A stretch of 64,000 bases of DNA from Candidatus Babelota bacterium. GTDB taxonomy: Bacteria > Babelota > Babeliae > Babelales > Vermiphilaceae. A model generated the notes under the pieces. It had not been told where the DNA came from. It made no database searches and saw nothing but the letters and a program-made list of their open reading frames with translations. A program made the position numbers and the translations under genes. The stretch covers positions 55,686 to 119,685 of the forward strand of contig JAJCZC010000011.1 in NCBI GenBank assembly GCA_029262575.1, written 5' to 3'. Positions 48,187 to 57,622 of the stretch are shown in pieces. The number at the start of each line of letters is the position of its first letter. Position 1 is the first letter of the stretch.

Positions 48187-51100
48187 ATGAAGTTCAAAAT
48201 GATAGCATTGTGCTGTTTTATAGTGAACAGCGCTCTCAATGGTTTAACTGCTGGTTCCAATAATCTTGTATCCGTACAATCTCAGATAGATTTTTTGGAA
48301 GCTGGTTTCAGCAACACGATGCTCGGATTTGGCTGGTTCAAAAATGGGTTTACTCTTCAAAATAGTGCTACTACCTGCACTTTCGATTCGGTATACCCAG
48401 TTTCAGGTACCGTAAACATGAATGGTGGTACTTTAGTTTTAGACGCTGATCTTTATTTTGCTAATGAATTGAATTTAACTGGATTTGGCTCGATTAATGG
48501 ACAATCACATGCATTGCATTTCCCTTCAAATTTAGTTACATTGCCTGCTGATGCAGGAACTATCGAAGATACTACTATTTTCTTGTCGAGCGACATTATA
48601 TTGACAAACACACTTAGTTTTAGTGGTACAACAACGCTTAAAGGGCAGGGACACACGCTCTATTTAGGCGATGGTGGAGGCATTCAATTGCTTGAAGATG
48701 CGTATCTTGTATTAGAGAATATTGATATCAAAAATGTCGGCAATGGTAACATTGCTTTGGCGAATGATGATGGACATATTATTTTAGATGATACAAATCT
48801 TTTTTTTGATAGTGATTTAACATTTGATACGGGTAGTTTCTTAATAAAGGATGCAGTACATTTTTATGGTACGGCGACCTTTGTTTATGATAGTGTGCGT
48901 ACGAGCAGTATCGAGCAATTTGCAACATGGCAAATACACGATGAGATGCGTTTTCACTTAGGTAAAAAAAGTAGCATAACCGATCCCAATCCATTATGGT
49001 TTGAAGATCACAGTGCTGTATTACGATTGAGCAACTGTCATTTGCGTATCGAGCAATATGGTTTAGATCTTTTGCGGGGTACCATTGCATATGATGCTCA
49101 AGTTACACTTGATACGATCGGTACGACGACCGAAGAGGGTTTAATTATTGGTAATGGCAACGCTGTTGATGATCCTGTTATTTTATTTGATGCGGGAGCT
49201 TCTGTGCAATTGGAATCGAGTTATTTTGTCTTTAATACCGGATCACCAAATGTGATCAAAACAGGTGCTCATAAAACAGCTCGTCTTTCTCGAAATATCG
49301 GATCGAACATACATGTGTTGCAAGACTTATCAGTCCCTTCAATGAAGGTTGAGGTGCTTTCTGCATTGATTCCCCCTATGGCGATTGCTTCGGGTAAAAC
49401 GGTAGAATATGATGATACTCTTATAGTGTTACCGGGGGCAGAGTTTGATATCACCAGTGGACGCCAATCGCATTTAGCCTTTTTGTTAAATGGCGGCGAT
49501 TCAATATTTTTTACCAAAGGTACATTGCCATTTAGCCTCGACATAGAAGGTGCTGGCAATAAAATTATGGGGAATGGAAATGTTGTTGGTGGGATCACAC
49601 TTGCCGATACCAATGCTGAGGTTATTTCGGAGCTTGATGGCGAGTTTGATAATACCATTATGCTTAATGGTGGAAAGATTACGCTGAATGACGATATACG
49701 TTTTGGCGTGAATATGCAATTAACAGGTTCCGGTACATTCGGTTTGCAAGAGTATTCTGTGCAATTTCCTCCTGCAGATTTAGTGTTTACGAGTAGTGTT
49801 GATTGGCAGGGGCAAAATGCTGCAATCAATCTTAATGCAAAGGTAAGTCTATCGACAACTTCAACATTTAGTGGTTCAGTTACCATTAATGGTAATGGAA
49901 ATGTTCTTGAACTGTTGGAAGCGGGTATAATAGAAGTTGCGCCCAATAGTACCTTAACTTTAAAAAATGTTAGGTTAGAAGGAATTCAGAATTCCAATAT
50001 TCGTCTTCTTGATTCTACGAGTGCTTTGATACTTGATGACATGATGTGGCGCCAGTCGGGAGATTACACCTTCCAAAATGGAAGTTTTTGTATTCTTCAT
50101 GATGTGGAAATGGTGGGGCAATCTCGTTTTATTTATGATAGTAACGCAACAAGTACCATTTCGGTATATTCAAAGCTCAAATTTTCTGACAAATCAACTT
50201 TGTGCATCGGTAAAAAAAGTACTGCGAGTCTTCAACCGCTCTATTTTGAAAGTGGTGCGGCAAAAGTTATGTTTGATGATTCTACATTGCATGTTCTCAA
50301 TGAAGGTCTAATTCTTACCCGTGGCTTGGTTATGTTTGAGCATGAAGTTCATATTGATATTGATTCCACTTCAACAGCAAATGGACTGATAATGGGAAAC
50401 AATACAGAAGGTGAAGATATAACCTTTTTGTTAGATGCAAATGCTACTTTGCATTATGATACAGGGCATTTAGTTTATAATAATTTTGGTTTAAATGGCT
50501 TTGTTGCCTCTGGCAACAATAGTGCTCGTTTTGTTCGTCAAGAAGGATTTTATATTTATGTGAATACCAATTTGGTTATTTCAAATCTTCATAATGAACT
50601 TGTTTCTCAAGCAGTACCTCCTGTACAAATTGCTTCAGGCAAGAGCTTACTAGCCAAGAATATGCAAGTTATTATTGGTGAAGCAGCATTTTTTGTAAAT
50701 GACCTACATCAGATAGGAGCTTTTCAAAATTTGCTTGGTAATGGAACTGTGAGGGTTGATAGTTCAAGTGCGTTGCCTATTCCATTATTTGTAACGGGTA
50801 TAAATAATAAACTGCGCGGAACAGGTGCTATTGGAGCTCCAATTATTTTATCAGATGAAAATACTGAAATAATATTTGATCTGCAGGGCGAATTGCGCAG
50901 CAATATATACCTAAATGGTGGTACGGTAACTATAGCCGCTGATTTAGACCTTGGGCCAGATTCACAGATTAATGGCATCGGCACTATCAATATTGGAAGT
51001 CAAAAAATATCCCTTGGTGCTAATGATATGATTTGGACCTCTACGACTCATTTTATTTCCAATGGCGGTATTTTAGAGTTTAATGCACATGTGTCATTTG

Positions 51101-53175
51101 GTACTACAACGACAGTTAGTGGCACGATGTTGATTGATGGTAATGGTAATGTCTTGGAATTCAAAGATGGTGCACGTGTAGTGATTGAAGATGGGGCTAC
51201 TTTGATTTATCGAGATTTGCGCTTGGAAAATGTTGAAGAGAAACATATAACGTGTATGGGCCCTAATAGTCGAATTATTATCGATGATAGCGTTATTATT
51301 TTGGGCAATGATTTGACGTTTGATGAAGGAAGTGTGCTTTTTGTAAATGAGGTGGATGTGGTTGGATCGCATACTTTTAGCTATGAAAGTATGCAAACAA
51401 GTACAATCTCAAAAAATTCAGTTGTGCGTATCAGTGATAACGTTTGCCTTAAGCTAGGCAAAACCCATCCCGGAATTGACGAACCAATTCATTTTGAAGA
51501 CCGCACTTCGGTGCTGCTTTTGGATAATTGTGATTTTGTGATTTCACCTTCTGGTTTACAATTTAGTACCGGTACCATCCGAGTTGATCGTGAAGTGTCC
51601 ATTGATGCTCGTTCAACCACAACACAAAATGGATTAATTCTTGGCAATGGCCAGATTGATGATACTCTCACTTTTGAGTTAAGTCCTGGCGCTACGGTGC
51701 GATTTACTCATGGGCACACCACCTATAATGTGCAACATCCTAATGCCATAATTTCCTTGTCACCAACAGCGCGATTTGTTCGTGCAAATGATAGTGTGTT
51801 GCATGCTAATTATCCGGTCGCGTTGCAACAAATGACGCTCGACCATAGTAAAGATAGCGTCACCACACTTGCACCTGGCGCTTCATTATCGTATGAAAAT
51901 ACAACCTTCATTGTTCCGGGAACTGAATTTAACACGACTGGTATTCAAACGAGTCCTGTGGCCATTACTTTACCCGGTTCGGGTGAATTGTACTTAAATA
52001 AGGGTGCCTATCCTCTTGCAACTGTTGTTGCAGGAACGGGCAATCTTGTGCATGGTAATGGTAACATTGTCGGTCCAATCATTTTGGGATCGCCGTCTGC
52101 TGAATTGCAATGGGCATTGAATGGTGGCTTGGCCAATACGCTTTCACTTAATGGTGGCACCGTTACACTGTTGCAAGATATGCATTTGGCTCGTGGCATA
52201 GTTGCTACATCGGCCGGTACCATAAGTCTTGGCGATAATCGTCTCATCCTTGGATCAAAAGAATTGCAGTGGGCAACAGATATGAGATTTGATGGTCAAT
52301 CAGGTGAAGTGCACTTAAATAGTGATGTGCATTTGAGTGGGGTTTGGACATTCACGGGTGATTGTGTCCTAAACGGCAACGGAAATGCTCTTTATTTGGG
52401 TGAAACCGGACAAATTATTATTGATAACAATACTGAATTGCGATTAAAAAATTTGTTAATTCGTGACATTGGCGGGCAAAACATTCGTTGCCTCGATGAT
52501 GATGGTGTGATAATTCTTGATAACGTTGATTGGTTACAAGATGATATGTTCACCTTTAGTCATGGTGCTATGCAATGGAGCAACTTTGTGCATATGTGTG
52601 GTACCAGTACATTTGCTTATCAAACGGTTCGTACAAGTACTATTCTACGCCAATCGTTGCTTGAGTTAGATACGTATTTCACCTTTACTTATGATCCGGT
52701 TGGTTCGCAGGCTAGAGATCTGCTTGAATTTGCTGATAATACAGCCGTTTTGAAGTTAACGAATGCTAATTTGTTTACCAACATTGGTGGTATGCAATTG
52801 ACAAAAGGAACGCTTAATATTGAGGGCGATACAGCAATCTCGGCTGATGTTATCGAAAAAAATGATAACATACTTTCGCGCGGAATTATTGATTTAGGAG
52901 GCCATAGTTTGGCTAGTGACCTCCATATTCGGATTGCAATTGGAGCAAGTTTAACCGTTGCGCGCGGTGGTGTTGCTTATAAAAATGTAAAACTCTCGAA
53001 TGTAGTAATGGGTAATGAGCTTTCTACCATTGCTCTTAGGCCAAATACGCTTTTAAATATTGATGAAACTCTTGATATCGGCATCGGGCGTCTTGAAGTG
53101 AGTGAACAAGCTGGTGTAATAGTTGCATCAGGAAAAGAATTTATAGGATCCGTGTTTGAACTCGAATCGGTGTAA
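48187..53175 (+). CDS. Giant secreted beta-solenoid-like protein with four ~416-residue repeats
   Basis: A 1,662-residue protein with signal peptide MKFKMIALCCFIVNSALNGL. The rest is Asn/Gly/Thr-rich beta-strand sequence of solenoid type (LNGGTVTL, GNGNVLEL, ILDDV). Four long modules of about 416 residues begin near residues 201, 617, 1033 and 1445; each carries a DD..(W/F)...(D/Y)(F/L)TF..GS opening, then T(F/S)(I/S)Y(D/E)S..TSTI, a LGKK or LGKT box, a (L/I)ILGNG box and (F/Y)VRQ or ARFVR. AGGTG lies upstream. First gene of a same-strand cluster of six. Surface display or adhesion is inferred from architecture; I do not know a named family. Confidence 0.8.
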   Translation: MKFKMIALCCFIVNSALNGLTAGSNNLVSVQSQIDFLEAGFSNTMLGFGWFKNGFTLQNSATTCTFDSVYPVSGTVNMNGGTLVLDADLYFANELNLTGFGSINGQSHALHFPSNLVTLPADAGTIEDTTIFLSSDIILTNTLSFSGTTTLKGQGHTLYLGDGGGIQLLEDAYLVLENIDIKNVGNGNIALANDDGHIILDDTNLFFDSDLTFDTGSFLIKDAVHFYGTATFVYDSVRTSSIEQFATWQIHDEMRFHLGKKSSITDPNPLWFEDHSAVLRLSNCHLRIEQYGLDLLRGTIAYDAQVTLDTIGTTTEEGLIIGNGNAVDDPVILFDAGASVQLESSYFVFNTGSPNVIKTGAHKTARLSRNIGSNIHVLQDLSVPSMKVEVLSALIPPMAIASGKTVEYDDTLIVLPGAEFDITSGRQSHLAFLLNGGDSIFFTKGTLPFSLDIEGAGNKIMGNGNVVGGITLADTNAEVISELDGEFDNTIMLNGGKITLNDDIRFGVNMQLTGSGTFGLQEYSVQFPPADLVFTSSVDWQGQNAAINLNAKVSLSTTSTFSGSVTINGNGNVLELLEAGIIEVAPNSTLTLKNVRLEGIQNSNIRLLDSTSALILDDMMWRQSGDYTFQNGSFCILHDVEMVGQSRFIYDSNATSTISVYSKLKFSDKSTLCIGKKSTASLQPLYFESGAAKVMFDDSTLHVLNEGLILTRGLVMFEHEVHIDIDSTSTANGLIMGNNTEGEDITFLLDANATLHYDTGHLVYNNFGLNGFVASGNNSARFVRQEGFYIYVNTNLVISNLHNELVSQAVPPVQIASGKSLLAKNMQVIIGEAAFFVNDLHQIGAFQNLLGNGTVRVDSSSALPIPLFVTGINNKLRGTGAIGAPIILSDENTEIIFDLQGELRSNIYLNGGTVTIAADLDLGPDSQINGIGTINIGSQKISLGANDMIWTSTTHFISNGGILEFNAHVSFGTTTTVSGTMLIDGNGNVLEFKDGARVVIEDGATLIYRDLRLENVEEKHITCMGPNSRIIIDDSVIILGNDLTFDEGSVLFVNEVDVVGSHTFSYESMQTSTISKNSVVRISDNVCLKLGKTHPGIDEPIHFEDRTSVLLLDNCDFVISPSGLQFSTGTIRVDREVSIDARSTTTQNGLILGNGQIDDTLTFELSPGATVRFTHGHTTYNVQHPNAIISLSPTARFVRANDSVLHANYPVALQQMTLDHSKDSVTTLAPGASLSYENTTFIVPGTEFNTTGIQTSPVAITLPGSGELYLNKGAYPLATVVAGTGNLVHGNGNIVGPIILGSPSAELQWALNGGLANTLSLNGGTVTLLQDMHLARGIVATSAGTISLGDNRLILGSKELQWATDMRFDGQSGEVHLNSDVHLSGVWTFTGDCVLNGNGNALYLGETGQIIIDNNTELRLKNLLIRDIGGQNIRCLDDDGVIILDNVDWLQDDMFTFSHGAMQWSNFVHMCGTSTFAYQTVRTSTILRQSLLELDTYFTFTYDPVGSQARDLLEFADNTAVLKLTNANLFTNIGGMQLTKGTLNIEGDTAISADVIEKNDNILSRGIIDLGGHSLASDLHIRIAIGASLTVARGGVAYKNVKLSNVVMGNELSTIALRPNTLLNIDETLDIGIGRLEVSEQAGVIVASGKEFIGSVFELESV

Positions 53176-53192
53176 AGGTTAGGAAATAGAAT

Positions 53193-55502
53193 ATGAAGCC
53201 GTTGAATAAGCTGTTAAAGTTATATCTCATTCTGTTATCACCATGCATTCTCCAGGCAAAACAATATGGGTCCGATAAAACCTCATCTAGTCAAAAAAAA
53301 ATTTTTGTTTCGAGTGAGGACGAAAAAAACGAACTGAAAGGTTTTTCATCCTTTGAGGGTGGAGTTGTATTAGGAAAAGGTAATAAGACCGTAGAAGTAT
53401 TGGTTGATTCACTTTTTCCGTTTCGTGATTCCTTGATACTCAATGGAGGCAAGCTTAAGTTAAAAAAGGATATGGTTATACAGAGTCCAATCAATATTGG
53501 AGTGGGCACTATAGAAGCTGAAGAAGAAAGTCAGCCAAGAAATATAGAATTTCCTTTTGAAGATTTGGTGTATGAATTGCCGACCGAAGGTCATGAAAAA
53601 ATTTTAAAGCTTGTAGATCAACAAATAGTAAAGGCAAAACGCGCAACTCCTGTTGGAGGTTCGGTTAATTCTATCGATTGGTCGTATGATGATGCTTATG
53701 TTGCAGTCTCTGTGAAAAGTGATATAGGGGTTAACGAGCTGCAAGTATACTGGTTTCATGATGAAATTTTGACCTTAACCGCATTTGTTGATTTCGGTTC
53801 AAGTGATGCGCAAGCTGTTAGATGGCATCCGAGTCAGTATCTACTTGCAAGTGGCAAAACAAGTGACGATGAGCTGGAAATTTATACCTTTAGTCCGATT
53901 ACAGGATTATCATTGCAATCATCGAGTAATGTTCCAGGAAATGTTTCGGCCCTTTCATGGGATCCGCTAGGAGATCACATTGCTGTCGGGATGCAAGAAC
54001 TTTCTGTGGCAGTGAGAGTTTATAACGTCGATGGAAGTGGTAATTTGGGTAGCTCTGTATCTTATAATTTTGGCTTGTCTCGGTCCGTGCAACCAAATGC
54101 ATTGGATTTTGATTCTTTAGGTCAGTTTATGGTGGTTGGTTTAAATGCAGATTTATCAAATCCTGAACTATATGTGCTCGAATTTACTGGTGTAGCAATT
54201 AACTTGAGTGCTTCTCGTGAGGTTGGACAGTCAGTGGTGAGCGTGTCTTGGATACCGAATGAACAGATCTTTTCGATAGGTTTAGATGGTGGATTAGATC
54301 GTTTACAAACTTTGCAGTTCAATGAGGGTTTAGGTACAATTACCGATATTCCAACTACTTTTGTAGGCAAAACATTAACGGTGAATGATTTGCAATGGGG
54401 GCCAGAAAGTACATATATTTGTATCGGTACCGATAATAATCTTAATGGCCAAGAATTGGAGGTCTATTATTATAATAGAAGTAAAAATCAACTAAATCTT
54501 GTTTCAGGGTATGAAGTTTCATCAGATGTATTATCTGTTCGTTGGTCGCGAGATGGTAATTTTGTTGCAGTAGGTGATGTTGCAGGCAATCTGCATTTGT
54601 TCAATTTTGCCACTGACATCATCACCTTTAAAAACGTTCGCCTTTCGTTTAATTCGAAGGTTAATTTTCGATCCCCTATACGTTTTGAAGGTACCTGTAT
54701 TTTGAATGGAGGGGGCAATGTTATTGATATGTCTCCAACTGCGTCATTAGTTGTCGGTGGTGGGGCAGTTTTGCATCTTGATAATGCAACGGTTCGAGGC
54801 ATTCATGACACAAATATATCAGTGCTCGACTCGGAGGGTATATTGGCGATGCATGATATCGTGTGGTTACAAGACAGTAATTACACCTTTACGCAAGGTG
54901 CTATGAGTTTGACCGGGAAGATTCAGATGTCGGGTAACCATATTTTTGCATATCAATCCATGATGACGAGCACATTAGAAAGTAAGTCCACTCTGAAATT
55001 AGATACCGGCTTCACGTTTAGTTATGATCCTTTGTTTACGTCAACCCTTGATCCCTCCCTGTTTGAAATGATAGATGAGACTTCCGTATTGAAACTGGAT
55101 AATTCAAGTATTTATGATGTAAAGGCATGGAAATTGACCAATGGTAGGTTGATATTAAGTAGAAACGTTGGACTTTATGCCGAACAATCATCGGGAACTG
55201 TTTTTGGCAACGATGTTGGAGATGATCTTTTGGTTGAATTATTGCCAGGTGCGAGACTGTCAGTAATGCAGGGAATTCTTAATAATAAAAACCAAGCATT
55301 ATCATCATGGATGTTTCAGACAATTACTTCAAAGCTTATTATTGCCACAAATGCTCGATTTAATATATTCAATTCGATTGAAGTTTCGCCTGGTTTTATT
55401 GTTTTTGAGAAAAATTCTAGATTTGGCTATAAACAAGGAGCCATGATATTGGGTGCAACTGAGCCCTTAGGGTCCTTTTTCCAGTTTAATCTTGGAATTT
55501 AA
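53193..55502 (+). CDS. Secreted protein: beta-solenoid with inserted WD40-like propeller, 1
   Basis: A 769-residue protein with signal peptide MKPLNKLLKLYLILLSPCILQA. Residues about 50-140 and 475 to the end are solenoid-like, matching the 48187 protein (LNGGGNVIDM, NYTFTQGAM, MMTSTLESKS). Between them (about 150-475) are seven WD40-like repeats with the signature x(D/S)W..D..YVAVG: IDWSYDDAYVAVS, VRWHPSQYLLASG, LSWDPLGDHIAVG, LDFDSLGQFMVVG, VSWIPNEQIFSIG, LQWGPESTYICIG and VRWSRDGNFVAVG, i.e. a complete seven-bladed propeller. The next gene starts two bases after the stop codon. Confidence 0.82.
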   Translation: MKPLNKLLKLYLILLSPCILQAKQYGSDKTSSSQKKIFVSSEDEKNELKGFSSFEGGVVLGKGNKTVEVLVDSLFPFRDSLILNGGKLKLKKDMVIQSPINIGVGTIEAEEESQPRNIEFPFEDLVYELPTEGHEKILKLVDQQIVKAKRATPVGGSVNSIDWSYDDAYVAVSVKSDIGVNELQVYWFHDEILTLTAFVDFGSSDAQAVRWHPSQYLLASGKTSDDELEIYTFSPITGLSLQSSSNVPGNVSALSWDPLGDHIAVGMQELSVAVRVYNVDGSGNLGSSVSYNFGLSRSVQPNALDFDSLGQFMVVGLNADLSNPELYVLEFTGVAINLSASREVGQSVVSVSWIPNEQIFSIGLDGGLDRLQTLQFNEGLGTITDIPTTFVGKTLTVNDLQWGPESTYICIGTDNNLNGQELEVYYYNRSKNQLNLVSGYEVSSDVLSVRWSRDGNFVAVGDVAGNLHLFNFATDIITFKNVRLSFNSKVNFRSPIRFEGTCILNGGGNVIDMSPTASLVVGGGAVLHLDNATVRGIHDTNISVLDSEGILAMHDIVWLQDSNYTFTQGAMSLTGKIQMSGNHIFAYQSMMTSTLESKSTLKLDTGFTFSYDPLFTSTLDPSLFEMIDETSVLKLDNSSIYDVKAWKLTNGRLILSRNVGLYAEQSSGTVFGNDVGDDLLVELLPGARLSVMQGILNNKNQALSSWMFQTITSKLIIATNARFNIFNSIEVSPGFIVFEKNSRFGYKQGAMILGATEPLGSFFQFNLGI

Positions 55503-55503
55503 T

Positions 55504-57603
55504 ATGATATTTTTTGGGTGTGTTTTTTTGATCTTTTTTTCAAGAAGCTTGGATGGAATGACGATTGGATCAGATACAGCTGTCACTCGTTTCAATAATC
55601 AGGTTACGTTAAATAATGGTGATCGTATAGCAGGATTTGCTGCTTTAGATGGTGGTTTTTTTATTGATAGTGCAAATGTGACAGCTACATTTGATTCTTT
55701 TTTTCAGGTGTCAGGACCGCTTGAGTTTAATGGGGGGACACTCCGATTAAATCAGGATTTAAGAGTTTCAAATGTATCGAGCCTTGGACCTTTGGGAAAT
55801 ATAACTGGTGATTTTCATAATTTAGATTTGGGCAGAACGGTGACAGTGTTGCCAATTCCAAGTAATGATACTCCATGTACATTGACATTTATTGATGATG
55901 ATACTGGTGCAGATCCTTATGAAACCGTGGATTGGGCATTTGATAGTGTGTATGTTGGTGTGGGAACAAGCGGTTTTCAGCCAAATGTAATTGTGTATGA
56001 ATTTGATGGATCAGCGTTGACGCAAGTTGAAATAATAACACCCCCGGGGTTTTCTTTTGATGTAAATGCTGTTCGTTGGCATCCATCAGATTATTTTTTG
56101 GCTGTTGGTATAGATGCCGCATTTTTTGGTGGTTCTGAATTACATATTTATAGTTTTGACACCGGTACGACGACATTGACTTTGGTTAGTTCTAATGCAG
56201 TTGCAGGAGCAGTAACAGCTCTTGCGTGGCATCCTGATGGGGATTATTTGGTAGTCGGCACTGATGCTAATGCTTTAGAGGTTCAACTTTACCCTGTCAG
56301 TGGAACTGGGGTGCTTGGAGCGCCAGTGAATATTAACATTGCGCCTAATCGAGATGTGCAACTAGAGTCAGCTGATTTTGATAGTACTGGAGATTATTTT
56401 GCCGTAGGTCTTAATGCAAGTGGCGCAAGTCCAACAATTCTAGTCTATGATTTTACAAAAATACCTTTAGGGGCTGTATTAAATGCCTCCGTAACGACAC
56501 CTGCAACAGTTGCAGGACTCACATGGAATCAGACAATTACTGATCTTATTGCTGTAGGGCAAACGGGGGTTTCTGCAGATCGGGTTATAGCGTATGAGCA
56601 TGATGGCGGAGCTGGGACATTAACGCAAGTTGCAACAATATCAGATTTTTCAATTAGCGTTGAAAATGTTGCCTGGAATCGAGATGGCGATTGTTTGGCG
56701 CTTGGAACGATTGTTGATGCGGGTGTTGGGCAAGTCAGAAGTTATTGTTATGATGACACGACTGAAACATTTGATTTTGCCAATTCATTTGATTTAGCAG
56801 ATGATGTTGGAGGTATTGGTTGGTCGCCCGATAATGCCTTTCTGGCTACAGGTGATGATTCTAACACCTTGTCTATATATAATAAAAGTGCAAGTTCGAC
56901 GAGTGGTTCATTCATTTTTTCTAATTTAAACATGATACTCAATAATAATTTACGAATAAATAATGCTTCTTTTTTATTCAATGGTATGACAACTATCGAG
57001 GGACAAGGGAATACATTAGATTTAATGGGAACAACAACGTTCATTATAGATGCGAATTCAAGTTTGACGTTTAAAAACATTCATCTTAAAGGTGCAGGTT
57101 TACAGAATATAAGTGGAACAGATGTTACGAGCACATTGACGTGTGAAAATATGAATTGGTCATTGGATAATGATTTTACTTTTACACAAGGTACATTATC
57201 GGTTGTTTCTAATTTGGTTTTAGAAGGTGATCAAAAACAGTTTACTTTTCGTAGCGCAGGTCTTGCACTAATTGAGCCTTTTTCCACCTTGATAATTGAT
57301 GAAGGGGTAACTTTCTCTTATGATCCTTCCATAGCCGATAAAGAGCTGCTTCAATTTACAGATAATACATCCAGGTTAAGGTTGAACGGAGGGACTCTTC
57401 ATGCTTCATTGATAGGATTAAACCTCTTTAAAGGTTCATTGGTTGTGGATAATAACTCATCTATAACAAGTGCTGCAACGACCGATGCAGAAGCCATTTC
57501 ATTTGGAGATGGATCAATGAGCATTAATAATTTTAACCTTGGAATAGACCCTGCTGCAATACTACAAATTGTGAGTGGGCGAGTGTTATTTAATAATATT
57601 TAA
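55504..57603 (+). CDS. Secreted propeller-solenoid protein, 2
   Basis: A 699-residue protein with signal peptide MIFFGCVFLIFFSRSLDG. It opens with IGSDTAVTRFNNQ and NNGDRIAGFAALDGG, shared with the two genes that follow. The seven WD40-like repeats run from about residue 142 to 445 (VDWAFDSVYVGVG to IGWSPDNAFLATG). The C-terminal part is the solenoid module: FNGMTTIEGQGNTLDL, NDFTFTQGTLS, GVTFSYDPSI, ISFGDGSMS. The ATG at 55504, with GGA upstream, is preferred to an in-frame TTG at 55492 inside the previous gene. Function unknown. Confidence 0.82.
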   Translation: MIFFGCVFLIFFSRSLDGMTIGSDTAVTRFNNQVTLNNGDRIAGFAALDGGFFIDSANVTATFDSFFQVSGPLEFNGGTLRLNQDLRVSNVSSLGPLGNITGDFHNLDLGRTVTVLPIPSNDTPCTLTFIDDDTGADPYETVDWAFDSVYVGVGTSGFQPNVIVYEFDGSALTQVEIITPPGFSFDVNAVRWHPSDYFLAVGIDAAFFGGSELHIYSFDTGTTTLTLVSSNAVAGAVTALAWHPDGDYLVVGTDANALEVQLYPVSGTGVLGAPVNINIAPNRDVQLESADFDSTGDYFAVGLNASGASPTILVYDFTKIPLGAVLNASVTTPATVAGLTWNQTITDLIAVGQTGVSADRVIAYEHDGGAGTLTQVATISDFSISVENVAWNRDGDCLALGTIVDAGVGQVRSYCYDDTTETFDFANSFDLADDVGGIGWSPDNAFLATGDDSNTLSIYNKSASSTSGSFIFSNLNMILNNNLRINNASFLFNGMTTIEGQGNTLDLMGTTTFIIDANSSLTFKNIHLKGAGLQNISGTDVTSTLTCENMNWSLDNDFTFTQGTLSVVSNLVLEGDQKQFTFRSAGLALIEPFSTLIIDEGVTFSYDPSIADKELLQFTDNTSRLRLNGGTLHASLIGLNLFKGSLVVDNNSSITSAATTDAEAISFGDGSMSINNFNLGIDPAAILQIVSGRVLFNNI

Positions 57604-57622
57604 AATATGAGTAAATGATCAC

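Noticed and set aside
49269..49946. Minus-strand open frame of 225 codons inside the giant solenoid gene
   Set aside because: It lies entirely within a well-supported plus-strand gene and has Ser/Pro-rich, non-protein-like composition.
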